This document shows, one piece after another, positions 6,903 through 8,713 of a DNA stretch of 8,713 bases. The notes under the pieces are model-generated. The model saw only the letters and a list, made by a program, of their open reading frames with translations, was not told the DNA's origin and searched no databases. Origin of the DNA: Lachnospiraceae bacterium UBA3732 (lineage in GTDB: Bacteria > Bacillota > Clostridia > Lachnospirales > Lachnospiraceae); NCBI GenBank assembly GCA_002372545.1, contig DFHD01000056.1, positions 1 to 8,713 on the forward strand. Direction: 5' to 3'. A program made the translations under genes and the position numbers. Numbering within the stretch: position 1 is the first letter of the stretch; the number at the start of each line of letters is the position of its first letter.

Positions 6903-6929
6903 AGGCGAAGAAAAAGCAGAGGAGTGTAG

Positions 6930-8177
6930 ATGAGGAAGAATGTTCTGATCGATAAAATCTTCATATTTCTGATCAGCTTTTTCCTCATGATGAACCGGCT
7001 GTCGGGCAGAGGACTGATCATATCGGCCTATATGACCATGGCGGTATCGGCTCTTGGATACTGGCTCCTTTCCGGTGGAAAAGAGGAGAGCAGGAAAACG
7101 GTAATCCGCCGAAGGGCTGCCGTGGGAATACAGATTCTGGCTGTGGTTATCTGTATTTTTTACCCCCCGGCGCTGACAGCGATGCCCTGTGTGGTTTATG
7201 ATATCGCCTATAGCAGCAATATCCCGGGAGCAGCAGCGGCACTTCTGGCACTCATCAATGCCCTGTGGCTGGGTGAAGCGTATATGGTGATCGCCGGTAT
7301 TCTGGTGCTTTCCCTTTTTGCTGCATATCTCAGCCTCGGAAGCCGGGCGGCGGTACGGCAGGAGATGGATTATCATCGTCTTCGGGATGACAGCTCGGAA
7401 AAAAGCCGGCGGATGAAAAAACAGAATCAGGAGCTGGAGAGGTCCAGAGACGCGGAAATCTATACTGCACAGCTGGCAGAGCGAAACCGGATCGCCAGAG
7501 AGATTCACGATAATGTAGGGCATATGCTCTCCCGTGCGCTTCTCCAGATGGGCGCGCTTCTTTCCATCCACAAGGAGGAGCCTGTGCATTCCCAGCTGAT
7601 GGGACTCCGGGAAACGCTGGATACGGCCATGACCAATATCCGGTCCAGTGTGCATGATCTGCATGAGGAATCCATCGATGTGGAAAAGAATATCCGGGAT
7701 ATGGCGGCGCCGCTCGCGGAGCGGTTTTCCGTGGATATTGAGGTGGATGTGGATGAAAAGGTCATGCCGCGGCAGGTGAAATATGCGCTTCTGGGTATCA
7801 TCCGGGAGGCGGTTTCGAATATCATGAAGCACAGCAACGGGAATCATGTGCTGATCCGGCTGATCCGGCATCCGGCGCTTTATCAGCTCATTGTGCATGA
7901 CTGGTATGAAGCTGATCAGCCGGCGGCCGGCAGCAGAATAACCGAATCCGGGGACACAGATCGGAGCGGAAGAGCTGCATCCGGAGAATCGGATCGGAAT
8001 GGAAGAAATATGGAGCGGGACGGCGCTGTAACGGAGCGGAAGTCCGGAAAGGAAGCGGATCCGGGAATCGGTATGGAGAACATGAGAAACCGGGCGGAGT
8101 CCGTGGGCGGAACCATTCATTTTTCAACAGAAAAAGGCTTCCGGGTATTTGTCTCTGTACCGGTAAAGGATGAGTAA
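6930..8177 (+). CDS. Membrane sensor histidine kinase (HisKA_3, DesK/LiaS-like)
   Basis: This 415-residue kinase would autophosphorylate on a histidine and pass phosphate to the receiver encoded just downstream. The ATG at 6930 follows AGAGGAG (6918-6924) by 5 nt. Five or six hydrophobic segments (about 6-22, 28-48, 64-79, 80-94, 99-115, 117-136) form the sensor, with almost no extracellular domain; DesK-like kinases of this shape often sense the membrane or a partner. A charged, probably coiled-coil region (about 143-185) leads into the HisKA_3 motif ERNRIAREIHDNVGH with phospho-acceptor H193. The N-box is REAVSNIMKHS (292-302) and the G-box GIGMENM (379-385). The D-box is odd: D324 is present, but the usual DNGxG is replaced by DWYEA, and about 50 charged, Ser/Gly/Arg-rich residues (328-377) separate it from the G-box. 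It lies 48 bases after mocR with no terminator, so co-transcription is likely. The stimulus cannot be told from sequence. Confidence 0.93.
   Translation: MRKNVLIDKIFIFLISFFLMMNRLSGRGLIISAYMTMAVSALGYWLLSGGKEESRKTVIRRRAAVGIQILAVVICIFYPPALTAMPCVVYDIAYSSNIPGAAAALLALINALWLGEAYMVIAGILVLSLFAAYLSLGSRAAVRQEMDYHRLRDDSSEKSRRMKKQNQELERSRDAEIYTAQLAERNRIAREIHDNVGHMLSRALLQMGALLSIHKEEPVHSQLMGLRETLDTAMTNIRSSVHDLHEESIDVEKNIRDMAAPLAERFSVDIEVDVDEKVMPRQVKYALLGIIREAVSNIMKHSNGNHVLIRLIRHPALYQLIVHDWYEADQPAAGSRITESGDTDRSGRAASGESDRNGRNMERDGAVTERKSGKEADPGIGMENMRNRAESVGGTIHFSTEKGFRVFVSVPVKDE
7911..8060 (+). repeat. Low-complexity insertion in the kinase ATP-binding domain, with 33-bp repeat
   Basis: Residues 328-377 of the kinase are rich in Gly, Ser, Arg, Asp and Glu and contain an 11-residue period: ESGDTDRSGRA then ASGESDRNGRN. 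In the DNA the units run 7945-7972 and 7978-8005, 33 bases apart; GATCGGAGCGGAAGA and GATCGGAATGGAAGA are the best-conserved parts. It sits where relatives usually have a short ATP-lid loop, and it keeps the frame. Confidence 0.75.
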
Positions 8178-8201
8178 GCTGCATCGAATGCTGAAATATC
8201 A

Positions 8202-8223
8202 CCGCGGCGAATCATGCCGGCGG
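8202..8223 (+). promoter_or_regulatory. Hairpin between kinase and response regulator
   Basis: CCGCGGC (8202-8208) can pair with GCC-GGCGG (8216-8223) to form a 7-bp stem with one bulged G and a 7-nt loop. It lies in the 77-base gap of the presumed operon. No T-run follows, so it is not a terminator; it could affect mRNA stability or be incidental. Confidence 0.3.
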
Positions 8224-8254
8224 CAAGGCGGATCGATGAAAAAGAGGAGAAGGC

Positions 8255-8713
8255 ATGAAGGTAGTGATCATTGATGATGATAATCTGGTAGCGGTATCGC
8301 TGAAGACTATTGTGGAGGCGGACCCGGAGATGGAGGTGCTGGGCACAGGCTCCTCCGGCGAGGAGGCTGTACGGCTTTATACGGAATATAAACCCGATGT
8401 ACTGCTGATGGATATCCGGATGAGAGGCATGACCGGACTCGAAGCGGGGGAACATATCCTGCAGGAGGATCCCGCAGCCAAAATCCTGTATCTGACCACC
8501 TTCAGCGATGATGAATATATCATGAAGGCGCTATCCATCGGAGCGAAGGGATACATTATCAAGCAGGATTTTGATTCTATCGTTCCATCTTTAAAGGCTG
8601 TATACGGCGGCCAATCCGTTTTCGGAACAGAGGTGGTGCGGCGTTTGCCGGATATTGTCGGCGGTGCAGCAAGAGCCGCGTCTGGCGGAGCAAATGGATC
8701 GGCAGGAAGCTCG
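8255..8713 (+). CDS. Response regulator receiver, NarL/FixJ type, 3' end outside window
   Basis: The first 153 codons of a response regulator are present, open to the window edge. The ATG at 8255 follows AGAGGAG (8243-8249) by 5 nt. The receiver domain (1-110) has all key residues: the acidic pocket D7-D9 (IIDDD), phospho-acceptor D53 (LLMDIRM), T81 and T82 (YLTTF), and K103 (YIIKQ). LKAVYGGQSVF after the receiver is typical of NarL/FixJ-type regulators, whose LuxR-type DNA-binding helix-turn-helix would follow beyond 8713. The linker becomes Ala/Gly/Ser-rich (GGAARAASGGANGSAGSS) before the cut. It is the probable partner of the kinase ending 77 bases upstream, since HisKA_3 kinases usually pair with NarL-type regulators. 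Targets cannot be inferred; in similar clusters they are often a downstream transporter. Confidence 0.93.
   Translation, partial: MKVVIIDDDNLVAVSLKTIVEADPEMEVLGTGSSGEEAVRLYTEYKPDVLLMDIRMRGMTGLEAGEHILQEDPAAKILYLTTFSDDEYIMKALSIGAKGYIIKQDFDSIVPSLKAVYGGQSVFGTEVVRRLPDIVGGAARAASGGANGSAGSS

Noticed and set aside
6477..8120. 547-codon open frame on the minus strand across mocR and the kinase
   Set aside because: It is the antisense shadow of two clearly real genes. Its translation is rich in His, Arg, Pro and Ser with no domain signature.
8170..8274. 34-codon open frame overlapping the kinase stop and regulator start
   Set aside because: It lacks its own ribosome site, is Arg/Lys/His-rich like random readthrough, and overlaps the regulator gene in another frame.

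Overview
The window looks like chromosomal DNA from a Gram-positive, low-to-moderate GC anaerobe of the Clostridia, most like Lachnospiraceae. This is inferred from the strong AGGAGG-type ribosome sites, SLH modules of the PFxDV..FLWR type, MBG/YDG and InlB-like repeat modules in one secreted protein, a MocR-type GntR regulator and a DesK/LiaS-like kinase with a NarL/FixJ-like receiver. All real genes are on the + strand. No RNA gene, CRISPR array, transposase or integrase is visible.

Region 1 (1-182) is a gene-poor leader. It holds a plausible sigma-70-type promoter, a palindrome that would fold in the 5' UTR, and two short open stretches that may be remnants of an upstream gene. Region 2 (183-5090) is one very large secreted, wall-anchored protein of 1635 residues: signal peptide, InlB-like repeats, thirteen glycine-rich AGIGG-type repeats that suggest a beta-solenoid, two copies of a His/Cys plus MBG module, further MBG-like repeats, and three C-terminal SLH domains. 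Base composition changes inside it, which suggests modular assembly. A strong intrinsic terminator (5162-5198) closes this unit.

Region 3 (5199-8713) is a regulatory cluster: a MocR/PdxR-like regulator (winged helix plus PLP-dependent aminotransferase-like domain), a multi-membrane-span sensor histidine kinase, and the first 153 codons of its probable partner response regulator, cut by the window edge. Gaps are 48 and 77 bases with no terminator, so one transcript is plausible. The mocR promoter places the predicted transcription start on the ATG itself, which implies a leaderless mRNA. It also carries a perfect tandem TGCATGC pair just upstream of the -35 box, a candidate autoregulatory operator.

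The least ordinary signals are the leaderless mocR start with its operator candidate; in-frame low-complexity linkers in all three consecutive regulators, two of them built from short tandem duplications; a kinase ATP-binding region whose D-box lacks its glycines and is followed by a charged insertion of about 50 residues; and the modular surface protein. I see no clear new defence or biosynthetic system. The most testable system-level idea is that a PLP- or amino-acid-sensing MocR protein is co-transcribed with a two-component system.
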